55,891 nucleotides of DNA from Vineibacter terrae (lineage in GTDB: Bacteria; Pseudomonadota; Alphaproteobacteria; Reyranellales; Reyranellaceae). Location of the stretch: contig NZ_VDUZ01000056.1 of NCBI RefSeq assembly GCF_008039615.1, positions 1 to 55,891 of the forward strand, in the 5' to 3' direction. The position numbers and the translations under genes are program-made. Shown here piece by piece: positions 42,127-51,080 of this stretch (positions are counted from its first letter, which is position 1; each line of letters starts with the position of its first letter). The notes beneath the pieces were generated by a model, which was given only the letters and a program-made list of their open reading frames with translations, ran no database searches and had not been told where the DNA came from.

Positions 42127-44055
42127 TTGATCGTGACCGCCTTCGCGCGCGACGTGCGCGTCATCGAGCACACGATGATCCCGCTGCGCGACGGCACCAG
42201 GCTGGCCGCCCGCATCTGGCTGCCGCGGGACGCGGAGCAGGATCCCGTCCCGGCGATCCTGGAGTACCTGCCGTACCGCAAGCGCGACGGCACGCACGAG
42301 CGGGATGCGCTGACGCATCCCTACCTGGCCGGCCACGGCTACGCCGCCGTGCGTGTCGATATCCGCGGCAGCGGCGAGTCCGACGGCCTGCTGCAGGACG
42401 AGTACACGAGGCAGGAGCAGGACGATGCCCTGGAGGTCATCGCCTGGCTTGCCGCCCAGCCCTGGTGCAGCGGCGCGGTCGGCATGATGGGGATCTCATG
42501 GGGCGGCTTCAACGCCCTGCAGGTGGCGGCGCTGCGGCCGCCGGCGTTGAAGGCCATCGTCTCCATCTGCTCGACCGATGACCGCTACCGCGACGACGTG
42601 CACTACATGGGCGGCGCGCGCCTGGGGGCGGGGCTGGGGTGGGCGTCGTTCTTCTTCCGCTCCATGTGCCATCCGCCCGATCCGCTGCTGGTGGGCGATC
42701 GCTGGCGTGCGATGTGGCTCGAGCGGCTGGCGCATGTCCCGCTGTTCCTCGAGGCCTGGCTGCGCCACCAGCGACGCGATGCGTACTGGCGGCACGGGTC
42801 GATATGCGAGGACTACGGCGCCATAAGGTGCCCGGTCTATCTCGTCGGCGGCTGGACCGACGGCTACACCAACGCCGTGCCGCGCATGCTGGCGCGCCTG
42901 TCGTGTCCCCGCAAAGGCCTCATCGGCCCATGGGCGCACGCCTATCCGCATTTCGCGCGCCCGGGTCCGCAGATCGGGTTCCTGCAGGAGATGCTGCGGT
43001 GGTGGGACCAGTGGCTGAAAGGCATCGACACGGGCGTGATGAACGAGCCGATGCTGCGCGCCTGGATGACGCAAAGCGTGCGGCCGGCCCGTCACCATCA
43101 CGCGCTTCCCGGGCGGTGGATCGGCGAGCCGGGCTGGCCGCCACCCGGCATGACCGCCTGCCGGCTGTTCCTGGCGGATGGCGGATTGGAAACGCAGGCG
43201 GCGGCCCTGGCGCCGCGGTCGGTCTGCACCCCCCAGACCGTGGGTAGGCACGCCGGTGAATGGTGTCCGTTCGGCGGCTCGGACCAAGCCGGCGATCAGC
43301 GTGAGGACGATGCGCGGTCGCTGACGTTCGAGACGCCGCCGCTGGAGCGCGCCCTGGAAATCCTCGGCGCGCCGATCCTCACCGTCGAGGTCGCCTCCGA
43401 CAAGCCGGTTGCCCACCTCGTCGCGCGCCTGTGCGACGTCCATCCCTCAGGCGAGTCGCTGCGTGTGTCCTACGGCGTGCTCAACCTGACGCATCGCGAC
43501 GGGCACGAGACGCCGGTGCCGCTTGCCGCCGGGCAGCGCTACCGGGTGCGCATCCAGCTCAACAACACCGGTTGCGTCCTGCCGGCCGGGCACAGGGTCA
43601 GGCTGGCGCTGTCGACGACGTACTGGCCGCTGATCTGGCCCAGCCCGGAGAAGGCTGCATTGACGATCTTCGGCGGCAGCCTCGACCTGCCGGTGCGGCC
43701 GCCGCGCGAGCCGGAGGCATTGCGGCCTTTCCCCGAGCCGCAGACCGCCACACCCGAGACGATCACCACCGTCCGCCCGGGCGTGCACCGCATCGAGCGC
43801 CTCGGGCTCGAGCTGGGCTCGGAGGGCACGTCGACCTTCCACATTGATGACGACGACCCGCTGAGCGCGGTCGCCGAGCTGCGGCGGGCCGACACGCTCG
43901 CGCGCGATGCCTGGAGGATCCGGATCGAGACACGCCTGCGTCTGTCCTGCACCCGCGATGCCTTCCGCCTGCAGGCCGGCTTGCGCGCCTGGGGAGGCGA
44001 CGAGGAGGTGTGCGCCCGCGACTGGGACCGCACCATCGCCCGCGACTGTATCTGA
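42127..44055 (+). CDS. CocE/NonD-family serine hydrolase
   Basis: A 642-residue alpha/beta hydrolase of the CocE/glutaryl-7-ACA acylase/X-Pro dipeptidyl-peptidase group. The nucleophile is Ser124 in GMMGISWGGFN, candidate Asp in VYLVGGWTDGYTN and candidate His in GPWAHAYPHF; a C-terminal jelly-roll domain has YRVRIQLNNTGCVLPAGHRV. TTG 42127 is chosen (GGAG 7 nt upstream); GTG 42133 is an alternative. Substrate is an ester or amide, unknown. Confidence 0.88.
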   Translation: MIVTAFARDVRVIEHTMIPLRDGTRLAARIWLPRDAEQDPVPAILEYLPYRKRDGTHERDALTHPYLAGHGYAAVRVDIRGSGESDGLLQDEYTRQEQDDALEVIAWLAAQPWCSGAVGMMGISWGGFNALQVAALRPPALKAIVSICSTDDRYRDDVHYMGGARLGAGLGWASFFFRSMCHPPDPLLVGDRWRAMWLERLAHVPLFLEAWLRHQRRDAYWRHGSICEDYGAIRCPVYLVGGWTDGYTNAVPRMLARLSCPRKGLIGPWAHAYPHFARPGPQIGFLQEMLRWWDQWLKGIDTGVMNEPMLRAWMTQSVRPARHHHALPGRWIGEPGWPPPGMTACRLFLADGGLETQAAALAPRSVCTPQTVGRHAGEWCPFGGSDQAGDQREDDARSLTFETPPLERALEILGAPILTVEVASDKPVAHLVARLCDVHPSGESLRVSYGVLNLTHRDGHETPVPLAAGQRYRVRIQLNNTGCVLPAGHRVRLALSTTYWPLIWPSPEKAALTIFGGSLDLPVRPPREPEALRPFPEPQTATPETITTVRPGVHRIERLGLELGSEGTSTFHIDDDDPLSAVAELRRADTLARDAWRIRIETRLRLSCTRDAFRLQAGLRAWGGDEEVCARDWDRTIARDCI

Positions 44056-44151
44056 CGGACGGGAGGGGACCTTGCCACGCCAGAGCGTTTCGGGCTCAGT
44101 CATCCTGAGCGTTTCCCTGCTGCGCTGGCGGTCGCCATCCAGCCCGTGATC

Positions 44152-44487
44152 CTACTTTCCCCGCGCCTTGCGGGCCGCGTAGCGGGCGTCCCGTGCCGCC
44201 TTGCGCTCGGCTTCGAGCGCGGCGTCGCGGACCGCCGCTTCAGCCTCGCGCGCCGCCTGCTGCGCCGCCTTCGCCGCGGCCGCGCGCTCTTCCTCCGCGC
44301 GCTTGGCCGCCTTGCGTTCAGCGATCCGGGCATCGCGTGCGGCCGCCGCCGCACGGCGGGCTTCCTGCTGCTGCGCGAAGTCGGCGCGCGCCGACGGATC
44401 GCTGGCGCGGGCCCGGGCAAGGCGAGCCTGCGTTGCTTTTGCCGCCGTGCTCAACCGGTCGGCCAGGCTCGTTTCTCTGTCTCTCAT
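44152..44487 (-). CDS. DUF6481-like coiled-coil protein
   Basis: A 111-residue, Ala/Arg/Glu/Lys-rich, almost entirely helical protein (ATQARLARARASDPSARADF, then AERKAAKRAEEERAAAAKA). It resembles the DUF6481 family of small basic coiled-coil proteins. Composition is strongly biased, so homology claims are soft; the gene itself is likely real. Confidence 0.6.
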   Translation of the reverse strand: MRDRETSLADRLSTAAKATQARLARARASDPSARADFAQQQEARRAAAAARDARIAERKAAKRAEEERAAAAKAAQQAAREAEAAVRDAALEAERKAARDARYAARKARGK

Positions 44488-44710
44488 TGCTCTCGATCTC
44501 TCGCGGTATCGGTCAAAGACATCGCTTTCGCAGGGCGGTCTTCGGCCGGGCGCTGAAGCAGCCGCAACAAAGGCTGATGACAGGCATCAATCTTCGACGT
44601 GTGCCGCCGCACCGGCGCAAAGCCGCAGCATAGATAGTCGCCGGGGTCGCGCTTTGCATCAGAAAAACCGATGGCCGGCCGCCGGCGCGATTCGGGGCGG
44701 CGGCCGCGAC

Positions 44711-44896
44711 TTACGGCTGCTTGTCCGTTCGGGTGGTCGGCAGGCACGAAAAGGTGACCTGGGCCCGGGTATGGTCGTTCTTCGCCGTATTCCCGGCCTG
44801 CCGGCAGGACGCCTCGTCCGCGTACGTGATCGGGGGCGACCATACCGCGATGCCGTTGCCGCCGCCCGCCATGAACACGATCAATAGAATGAACAT
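44711..44896 (-). CDS. Small membrane-anchored or exported protein
   Basis: A 61-residue protein: hydrophobic MFILLIVFMAGGGNGIAVW at the N-terminus, then a short polar part with two cysteines (ADEASCRQAGNTAK, TFSCLPTT). GGGGAGAGG lies directly before ATG 44896. Pattern fits a small exported protein; function unknown. Confidence 0.6.
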   Translation of the reverse strand: MFILLIVFMAGGGNGIAVWSPPITYADEASCRQAGNTAKNDHTRAQVTFSCLPTTRTDKQP

Positions 44897-45180
44897 CCTC
44901 TCTCCCCGTAGCGCACCTCGAGGCGACCGCCTGCCAGGGACACGGGCCGGCCGATGCGCGCAGCGACAACGTCCCATGAGCGCCCAGCCCACATTCGCCG
45001 CATGTTCTTGTTCGCGTATCGGCGCGAGCGGAACGACCACTGACAGTAGCCCGTGGCCTGTCCCCGATCCAGCGGCGTCTGGGTGGAAAGCGCTTTCCAC
45101 GCGTGCCGTCGCGCTGGCGGCGCAGTTCGGGCTGATCGGCCCCGCCAGCGCCTGACAAGGCTGACCGGAGGGCAGGGCAA
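44881..45180 (-). CDS. Possible small HTH-like ORF, start unknown
   Basis: An open frame whose last ~50 residues (NKNMRRMWAGRSWDVVAARI, then GRPVSLAGGRLEVRY) look like a GcrA/SANT-type helix-turn-helix. No convincing start codon with a ribosome binding site is seen, and the upstream part is low quality, so it may be a gene remnant. Its end overlaps the next gene's start by 16 bp. Confidence 0.3.
   Translation of the reverse strand: MPCPPVSLVRRWRGRSARTAPPARRHAWKALSTQTPLDRGQATGYCQWSFRSRRYANKNMRRMWAGRSWDVVAARIGRPVSLAGGRLEVRYGERGCSFY
45083..45100. promoter_or_regulatory. Perfect 18 bp palindrome, LacI-operator-like
   Basis: GTGGAAAGCGCTTTCCAC is a perfect dyad with the TGxAA-CG-TTxCA-like core of LacI-family operators (TGGAAAGCGCTTTCCA). 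No LacI-family gene is in the window. Confidence 0.35.
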
Positions 45181-45203
45181 TCACATTGGCTCAGGCAGAA
45201 TGG

Positions 45204-45241
45204 TCACACGCTGGGGGCGCGCCACTCCGTGGCGCGTCATG
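45204..45241. repeat. Short hairpin repeat, copy 3
   Basis: CACACGCTGGGGG plus the CGCGCCACTCCGTGGCGCG hairpin. Faces copy 4 at 45331 in inverted orientation across 90 bp. The rest of the 44897-45522 gap shows no other clear gene. Confidence 0.8.
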
Positions 45242-45330
45242 CGCATGACCGCAAACCGACGCCGCACGACATCGGCGCCTGCTGCCCGCGTGGTCGGCCC
45301 ATGATCGCGCAGCATGCCTCAAACTGAGGC

Positions 45331-45369
45331 CATGACGCGCCACAGAGTGGCGCACCCCCAGCATGTGAT
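45331..45369. repeat. Short hairpin repeat, copy 4 (inverted)
   Basis: CATGACGCGCCACAGAGTGG then CGCACCCCCAGCATGTGA, the reverse complement of the family seen at 12977, 19914 and 45204. Confidence 0.8.
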
Positions 45370-45522
45370 CCTTCCGCCCGGACCATGCCGCTGCGCCATA
45401 TGCCGGAATGCACCATTCCATTGCCGTCGCGGCCGGCGAGGAATAGCCTCCGTGCCCAGGCGGCCGGCACCGCTCACGGCGCCGCGCTCCGCCTGTGCTC
45501 CATTGTCAGATTGGAGGGCACC

Positions 45523-47349
45523 ATGCGGGTGATTTCTCCCTGGCCTCCGCTTCTCGTCGCAGGTGCGGCGCTGGGCGGCTTGTTCGCACCGTTCGCCGTT
45601 GGCAGAGTTCCGACCGACAGCATCGGCATTGCCTCCAATGCCGCGCCGACGTTTGGCGCCGACGTCCCCATCTGCCGTGGGTCGCCGTCGCCCGGCGCTG
45701 CCGGCGTCATGTTCCGACTGGCCCAGGCACGCACGGAAGTGCCGCAGGCGGAAATGCAGGCCGCCTCGCCGGCGGCCGCTTTCGCCGGCACGGATCCGCC
45801 ACTATGGGAGGGGCTCGGCGGGGTGACGTACAGGATCACCACCGCGAACGAGCTGGCGCAGTCCTATTTCAATCAGGGGCTCCGGCTCGCCTACGCGTTC
45901 AATCACAGCGAGGCGCAGCGCGCCTTCCGCAAGGCGCAGAAGCTCGACCCCGAGTGCGCCATGTGCTTCTGGGGCGAAGCGCTGGTGCTCGGGCCCAACA
46001 TCAATCTGCCGATGCAGGAAGACGCGGTGGCGCCCGCCTTCGCGGCAGCCGAGAAGGCGCGCATGCTCGCCTCCAGGGCGACCCCGCGCGAGCAGGCGCT
46101 GATCGCGGCGCTCTCGACCCGCTACGCCAGCGACGCGAAGGCGGACCGGGCGCCGCTCGATGCCGCCTATGCGCTGGCCATGGAGAAGGTCGCGGCCCAG
46201 TTCCCGCAGGACAACGAGATCGCGGTGCTCTTTGCCGAAGCGGTGATGGACCTCAGCCCGTGGGACTACTGGCAGCCCGGCGGCCGGGAGCCAAACCCGC
46301 AGAGCGGCCCCATCGTGCCGACGCTCGAGCGCGTGCTGGCGCGCGACCCGAACCATCCCGGCGCGATCCACTTCTACATCCACGCGGTCGAGGCGTCGGA
46401 CGGGCCCGAGCGTGCCGAGCCCTATGCGGACCGGCTGCGGGGAGCCATTCCCGGCGCCGGCCACCTCGTGCACATGCCGAGCCACATCTACTACCGGGTC
46501 GGGCGCTATCTTGACGCGCTGGCCGAGAACAAGGCGGCGATCGAGGTCGACGAAAAATACCTGGCGGCGACCAATGCGCCCATGGGCGTGTATCGCCTCG
46601 GGTACTACCCGCACAACGTCCATTTCGTGCTGGCGTCTGCCCAGATGGCGGGCGACGGACCCACCGTCATCGCGGCGGCCGAGAAGCTGCGCGGCCTCAT
46701 CCCCGACGAGATGGCGCGCGGCATCGCGCTGGTGCAGCCGGTCAAGGCGGCGCCTTACTTCGCCCATGCGCTGTTCAGCCCTGCCGCCACCGTTCTGGCG
46801 CTGCCCGACCCCGGCGACGCCATTGCGTACGTCAAGGCCATGTGGCACTACGCGCGCGGCGTTGCCTATGCGGCACAGGGCGATCTTCCCGCCGCCAAGG
46901 CGGAGGCGAATGCGATCGCGGTCCTCGAGGGCGGCGATTTCACGTTGCTCAAATCCTCGGGCGTTCCGGCACAGGACGTGCTGGCGCTGGCGCGCGCCGT
47001 CATCGAAGCCCGCATCGCGCAGCGTCAGGGCAACAAGGCTGCGGCGATCGAGCGGTTCGAGCGTGCGGCTGCGCTGCAGGACGGGCTGCCCTACACCGAG
47101 CCACCCTACTGGTACTACCCTGTGCGGCAGTCGCTCGCGGTCGCGCTGATGCAGGCCGGCCTGCTCGACGAAGCGGAGGAGCAGTTCCAGCGCGCGCTCA
47201 AGCGCGCCCCAAGCAACGGCTGGTCGTGGTACGGTCTTGCCGCGCTCTACAGGGCGCGCGGCAAGGTCGACCAGGCGAGCAAGCTGGAAGCGGATCTCGC
47301 CAGGATGTGGATCGGCGACCGGCAGCTGTTGGAGCTGTCGAAGTTGTGA
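45523..47349 (+). CDS. TPR-repeat protein
   Basis: A 608-residue protein with a hydrophobic N-terminus (WPPLLVAGAALGGLFAPFAV), so probably exported. Tetratricopeptide-type pairs follow, for example YFNQGLRLAYAFNHSEAQRA with KLDPECAMCFWGEAL, and C-terminal repeats DEAEEQFQRALKRAPSNGWS with YRARGKVDQASKLEADLA. A central HFYIHAVEASDGPERAEPYA and HMPSHIYYRVGRYLDALAEN are characteristic of a conserved exported TPR family. ATG 45523 follows GGAGGG. Role unknown; TPRs suggest protein contacts. Confidence 0.85.
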   Translation: MRVISPWPPLLVAGAALGGLFAPFAVGRVPTDSIGIASNAAPTFGADVPICRGSPSPGAAGVMFRLAQARTEVPQAEMQAASPAAAFAGTDPPLWEGLGGVTYRITTANELAQSYFNQGLRLAYAFNHSEAQRAFRKAQKLDPECAMCFWGEALVLGPNINLPMQEDAVAPAFAAAEKARMLASRATPREQALIAALSTRYASDAKADRAPLDAAYALAMEKVAAQFPQDNEIAVLFAEAVMDLSPWDYWQPGGREPNPQSGPIVPTLERVLARDPNHPGAIHFYIHAVEASDGPERAEPYADRLRGAIPGAGHLVHMPSHIYYRVGRYLDALAENKAAIEVDEKYLAATNAPMGVYRLGYYPHNVHFVLASAQMAGDGPTVIAAAEKLRGLIPDEMARGIALVQPVKAAPYFAHALFSPAATVLALPDPGDAIAYVKAMWHYARGVAYAAQGDLPAAKAEANAIAVLEGGDFTLLKSSGVPAQDVLALARAVIEARIAQRQGNKAAAIERFERAAALQDGLPYTEPPYWYYPVRQSLAVALMQAGLLDEAEEQFQRALKRAPSNGWSWYGLAALYRARGKVDQASKLEADLARMWIGDRQLLELSKL

Positions 47350-47428
47350 CCCTGGTATCGGCTATCGCGAGAAAGTCATGACGGATGTATCGGCGACCAG
47401 TGATTCCAGGCACTAGAGCGCGTTGCGT

Positions 47429-47782
47429 TTAGGTAGAAGCGCAGCCCTTGCAGGCATAGCTCGCACCGGTCTCGAAGCGCAGCAGGCCCGTGGCCGGCAT
47501 CCAGGGTGTCCCCACGAGATGCTGGCGCACCAGGTGTCCGCGGCCGCCCGGGCCGGTCACGTGAACGTGGTAGATGCGGTTCTGCTCGGCGCGCCGGACG
47601 AAGACATCCGAACCCGAAGGGATGATGGTGACGTCGTTCGTGGCGCGCTCGTAGTGGAAGGTCCGTCCTCCGTAGACGTCACCATCTTCGGTCCTCCCCT
47701 TGCAATCGCCGGGACTTGGCCACGGGGCGCAAAGCGCCGAATCCGGTCGACGGGAGCCGCGAATTCTGACGTAGCCCGGCAT
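47429..47782 (-). CDS. Hypothetical protein, start uncertain
   Basis: The frame is open to 47905, where only a TTG is available; ATG 47782 gives a 117-residue product (MPGYVRIRGSRRPDSALCAP, then GGRTFHYERATNDVTIIPSG and a final ASYACKGCAST with CxxC). Codon use in the C-terminal part looks coding. No domain recognised and no clear ribosome binding site. The region 47783-48078 shows nothing else. Confidence 0.45.
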   Translation of the reverse strand: MPGYVRIRGSRRPDSALCAPWPSPGDCKGRTEDGDVYGGRTFHYERATNDVTIIPSGSDVFVRRAEQNRIYHVHVTGPGGRGHLVRQHLVGTPWMPATGLLRFETGASYACKGCAST

Positions 47783-48078
47783 CCGGGCCGGCTGGATCCT
47801 GGGCTGCGCTGTCGCAGCTCGATTGTCAGGGACGCGCAAATGGAACGGCCGCGCGGCTGGAGCGGTTGCCGGATCCGACGGCAGGGTATCTCGATCGTGC
47901 GCCAAGTGGTAGCGCCACCGCCTCTGCCCGGGGTGAATGGCGACGCTCGCGCGCCTGTGTCAACGCGACACAACGTGAAGCGCTGGCGCGATCCCTCGAT
48001 GGCCTTGCAGCAGGTGGCTGTCAGCACGGCGCAGGCACGGGCCGATTGCCAAGGCTGCCCGCGGCTCCCGCGATGCCG

Positions 48079-48831
48079 TCACTGCGCCGCGGCGCGGCTG
48101 AGCCAGTCCTCGAAGCGGGTCGGGCCAAGCCGCGGATCGGCGCCGGGCGTCAGCGACCGGTCGTCCAGCTCGGTGCCGAAGTAGCGGGCGTGGATGTCCG
48201 CGATCACCTCGCGCTTGTCGCCCTGGGCGCAAAGCACCTTGCGGGCGAGCGTGTCGAGGGGGCTGGCATCGGGGCCGGCGATCTCGACGGTGCCGTTCAA
48301 CGGCGGCCCGACGGCCAGGTCAGCCAGCGCCGCAGCGACGTCGTCGGCCGCGATCGGCTGCAGCAGCGCGGGCGACAGCCGGATCACGCCGTCTTGCGCG
48401 CCGGCCTCGGCGATGCGGCCGATGAACTCGAAGAACTGCGTCGCACGCAGGATCGAGTAGGGGATCCCGGATGCCTTGATCAGCGTCTCCTGGGCCAGCT
48501 TGGCGCGCAGATAGCCGCTCCGCGGCAGCCGGTCGGCACCGACGACGGATAGGGCGAGGTGATGCCTGACGCCGGCCTCGGCTTCCGCCGCGCCCAGGTT
48601 GCGGGCCGATGCCTGGAAGAAGTCCAGGACGGCCTTGTCCTCGAACGAAGGCGCGTTCGCTACGTCGACGACGACCGTGGTCCCGGCAAAAGCCGCCGCC
48701 AGCCCTTCACCCGTGACGGCGTTGACACCCGATTTCGGCGACGCCGCCACGACCGCGTGGCCCTTCTGGCGCAGCCTGTTGACGACGTTCGTTCCGATCA
48801 GGCCGCTGCCGCCGATGACGACGATCCTCAT
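48079..48831 (-). CDS. NmrA-like NAD(P)-binding protein
   Basis: A 250-residue atypical short-chain-dehydrogenase-like protein. The N-terminal Rossmann motif is IVVIGGSGLIGTNVVNRLRQ (GGSGLIG). HHLALSVVGADRLPRSGYLR and PYSILRATQFFEFIG match NmrA-type and NAD(P)H-binding family members. These are often sensors or weak oxidoreductases. ATG 48831. Confidence 0.88.
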   Translation of the reverse strand: MRIVVIGGSGLIGTNVVNRLRQKGHAVVAASPKSGVNAVTGEGLAAAFAGTTVVVDVANAPSFEDKAVLDFFQASARNLGAAEAEAGVRHHLALSVVGADRLPRSGYLRAKLAQETLIKASGIPYSILRATQFFEFIGRIAEAGAQDGVIRLSPALLQPIAADDVAAALADLAVGPPLNGTVEIAGPDASPLDTLARKVLCAQGDKREVIADIHARYFGTELDDRSLTPGADPRLGPTRFEDWLSRAAAQ

Positions 48832-48866
48832 GTTCAGCTCTCCGTGTTGGGCTCGACAGGGCGGAG

Positions 48867-48943
48867 GATGCCGGATCGCCGGCCGCAAGACCTTGCCGCA
48901 GCCTCCAGCCGGGGTTGGATTTCCCTTGATTGTTCGTCCAAGC
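48867..48943. repeat. 77 bp direct repeat, left copy
   Basis: Begins GATGCCGGATCGCCGGCCG and ends TTCCCTTGATTGTTCGTCCA. About four in five positions match 49346-49422, which has the same length and direction. Downstream, at 48961-48998, lies CACCCCTCGCCCCGCGAGAG, related to the CATATG-type repeats. Confidence 0.75.
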
Positions 48944-49009
48944 GGGGCAGGTCGCGCCTGTTCACCCCTCGCCCCGCGAGAGCGGGGAGAGGAGGCGAGG
49001 CGTGCCCGC

Positions 49010-49219
49010 TCAGCTCGACGGGTCCGCGACGGCAGGCGATTCCTTCACAAGGACGTCGGTATCGATCAGCGCCGGATGATAGCCGGGGAAGGCGGCATCC
49101 CAGCCCAGCGCCATGAGCAGGCCGACCGCCATCCCGGCGAAGAACGCCGAGACGATCAGGACACGAAGCAGATCGAGCTTCGAGTCGGCCGCCTTTTCGC
49201 TTCGCGCCATACGCAACAT
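49010..49219 (-). CDS. Small single-pass membrane protein
   Basis: A 69-residue protein: charged N-terminus (LRMARSEKAADSKLD), then a hydrophobic segment (LLRVLIVSAFFAGMAVGLLM), then a short extracytoplasmic part with GYHPALIDTD. An ideal GGAGG sits 6 nt before ATG 49219. It lies between the two 77 bp direct repeats. No family recognised. Confidence 0.65.
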   Translation of the reverse strand: MLRMARSEKAADSKLDLLRVLIVSAFFAGMAVGLLMALGWDAAFPGYHPALIDTDVLVKESPAVADPSS

Positions 49220-49345
49220 CTTTGCCTCCTTTGGCCGCATGTGGCTCTGGTCGGGCGCTTCGCAAATGACCTTCCCTCATGGGCTTGATAGAATTCGATC
49301 GGCGCTGCTGGCGAGGCTGAGAAGCCTCGGCCTCGCGGTAAGCAA

Positions 49346-49422
49346 GATGCCGGATCGCCGGCCGGAAGACCTTGCAGTCGTCTTCGACCGGGATTGAAAT
49401 TCCCTTGATTCTTCGTCTAAGC
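49346..49422. repeat. 77 bp direct repeat, right copy
   Basis: Partner of 48867-48943, same orientation, beginning with the same 19 bases. Together the two copies bracket the small membrane-protein gene. Confidence 0.75.
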
Positions 49423-49506
49423 CCGTCGCGGGCTTTATGATGGTTGCGTGGCCCGGCAGGACGGCGCTGCGCCCTCGGGGTGATCGCCGTCTCCTCTCCC
49501 TGCCGC

Positions 49507-49556
49507 GGGGCGAGGGGTGAACGGCGGCATATGCGATCGCCCTGGCGGTCAAGGGG
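49507..49556. repeat. CATATG-type repeat, inverted copy
   Basis: GAGGGGTGAACGGCGGCATA followed by TGCGATCGCCCTG is the reverse complement of the unit at about 19959-19996. Sits directly before the wHTH regulator gene. Confidence 0.7.
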
Positions 49557-49564
49557 GGACCGAC

Positions 49565-50566
49565 GTGCGCTATGCGTTCGAGGACTACGTGCTCGACCCC
49601 GAGCGCCGGGAGCTCACGCGCGGCGCCGAGCCGGTGTCCATCGGGCCGCAGGTCTTCGACCTGCTGCTCTACCTGGTTCGCAATCGCGGGCACGTCGTCA
49701 GCAAGGACGACCTGCTGGACACCGTGTGGAGCGGGCGCATCGTTTCCGAATCGACCCTGACGAGCCACATCAACGCGGCGCGCAAGGCCATCGGCGACAG
49801 CGGCCAGGAGCAGCACCTGATCCGCACCGTGGCGCGCAAGGGCTTCCGGTTCGTCGGCGACGTCGCGGAGAATGAGCAGGCAGGCGGCAGCTCATCCCCG
49901 GCGGGGACCGAGCCGCCGGTGCTGGGCAGGGCGCCCGCCCAGGCGTTGTCGCTTCCCGACAGGCCATCCATCGCCGCCTTGCCGTTCCTCAACCTGAGCG
50001 GCGACGCCGAGCAGGAGTATTTCACCGACGGGGTGGTGGAGGACATCATCTCGGCGCTGTCGCGCATGCGCTGGCTGTTCGTGATCGCGCGCAATTCGAG
50101 CTTCACGTACAAGGGCCGGGCGGTCGATGTGAAGCAGGTGGGCCGCGAGCTGGGCGTGCGCTATGTGCTGGAAGGCAGCCTGCGCAAGGCGGCGAACCGC
50201 GTGCGCATCACGGGACAGCTCGTCGATGCGGCCACCGGACACCACCTGTGGGCCGAACGCTACGAAGGCGCGCTCGACGACATCTTCGAGCTGCAGGACC
50301 GGATCACGCAGAGCGTCGTCGGCGCGATCGCGCCGCAGCTGGAGCGCGCCGAGATCGAACGCGCCGAGCGCAAGCCGACCGGGAGCCTTGACGCCTACGA
50401 CTACTTCCTGCGCGGCATGGCGCGCTTCCATGCCGGCGGGCGGGAAGGCCTGGAGGTCAATCCCAGGCTGCGGCTGGCCAGCCTCGACCCGTGGCTGCCC
50501 CTTCGACGGCCGCAGGACGCGGCGCTGGTCGACGACGGCCTGCGGAAGGCCGGCCTGCCGGAGTGA
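49565..50566 (+). CDS. wHTH/TolB-like regulator with an apparent TPR deletion
   Basis: A 333-residue protein, GTG start 49565. The N-terminal OmpR/CadC-type winged helix (about 1-95: FEDYVLDPERRELTRGAEPV, LTSHINAARKAIGDSGQEQ) is followed by a TolB-like beta domain (about 130-270: AVDVKQVGRELGVRYVLEGS, ATGHHLWAERYEGALDDIFE). The first TPR-like line (DAYDYFLRGMARFHAGGREG) then runs within ~20 residues into the family's usual C-terminal end (LPLRRPQDAALVDDGLRKAG). Full-length relatives carry about 200 residues of TPRs in between. Retained binding domain, lost sensor/interaction part. Confidence 0.8.
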   Translation: MRYAFEDYVLDPERRELTRGAEPVSIGPQVFDLLLYLVRNRGHVVSKDDLLDTVWSGRIVSESTLTSHINAARKAIGDSGQEQHLIRTVARKGFRFVGDVAENEQAGGSSSPAGTEPPVLGRAPAQALSLPDRPSIAALPFLNLSGDAEQEYFTDGVVEDIISALSRMRWLFVIARNSSFTYKGRAVDVKQVGRELGVRYVLEGSLRKAANRVRITGQLVDAATGHHLWAERYEGALDDIFELQDRITQSVVGAIAPQLERAEIERAERKPTGSLDAYDYFLRGMARFHAGGREGLEVNPRLRLASLDPWLPLRRPQDAALVDDGLRKAGLPE

Positions 50567-50570
50567 GGGA

Positions 50571-51059
50571 ATGGCCACGCTTCATTTCATTTGCGGCAAG
50601 GCGGGAGCGGGAAAGACGACCCTTGCCCGCGAGCTGGGCCGCACGCTGCCTGCCGTGGTGATGTGCGAGGACGAGTGGATCGCGACGCTCGGCTTGGAGA
50701 CCCGCTCGCTCGAGGACTTCGTCAAGGCATCCTCGAAATGGCGCAGCCTGGTCGGCCCGCTCGCCATCCAGCTCTTGCGGCTGGGCGTTTCCGTGGTCTT
50801 CGACTTTGCCGGCAACACCGTCAAGAGCAGGCAGTGGGCGCGCGGTGTTTTCGAGGCCGCCGAGGCCGACCACGTGCTGCACGTCATCGAGGCCACCGAC
50901 GCCCAGTGCCTCGCCAATATCCATCGGCGCAACGACGAGAAGCCGTCGGGCATCTACTGGGGATACGTCAGCGACGAGACGTTCCACGGCGTGACGGCAT
51001 ATTTCGCGCTGCCGCAGCCCGAGGAGGGGTTTCGCATCGTGGCGCACGCGCGGCCGTGA
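50571..51059 (+). CDS. P-loop kinase / AAA-type ATP-binding protein
   Basis: A 162-residue small kinase-like protein: Walker A FICGKAGAGKTTLARELG, a lid-like CEDEWIATLGLETRSLEDFV region, and VVFDFAGNTVKSRQWARGVF. Resembles zeta-toxin/chloramphenicol phosphotransferase-like kinases, as found in many small-molecule phosphotransferases. ATG 50571 lies 4 bp after the regulator's stop, so cotranscription is likely. Substrate unknown. Confidence 0.8.
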   Translation: MATLHFICGKAGAGKTTLARELGRTLPAVVMCEDEWIATLGLETRSLEDFVKASSKWRSLVGPLAIQLLRLGVSVVFDFAGNTVKSRQWARGVFEAAEADHVLHVIEATDAQCLANIHRRNDEKPSGIYWGYVSDETFHGVTAYFALPQPEEGFRIVAHARP

Positions 51060-51080
51060 GCAATCCTGATCGCCACGCAT

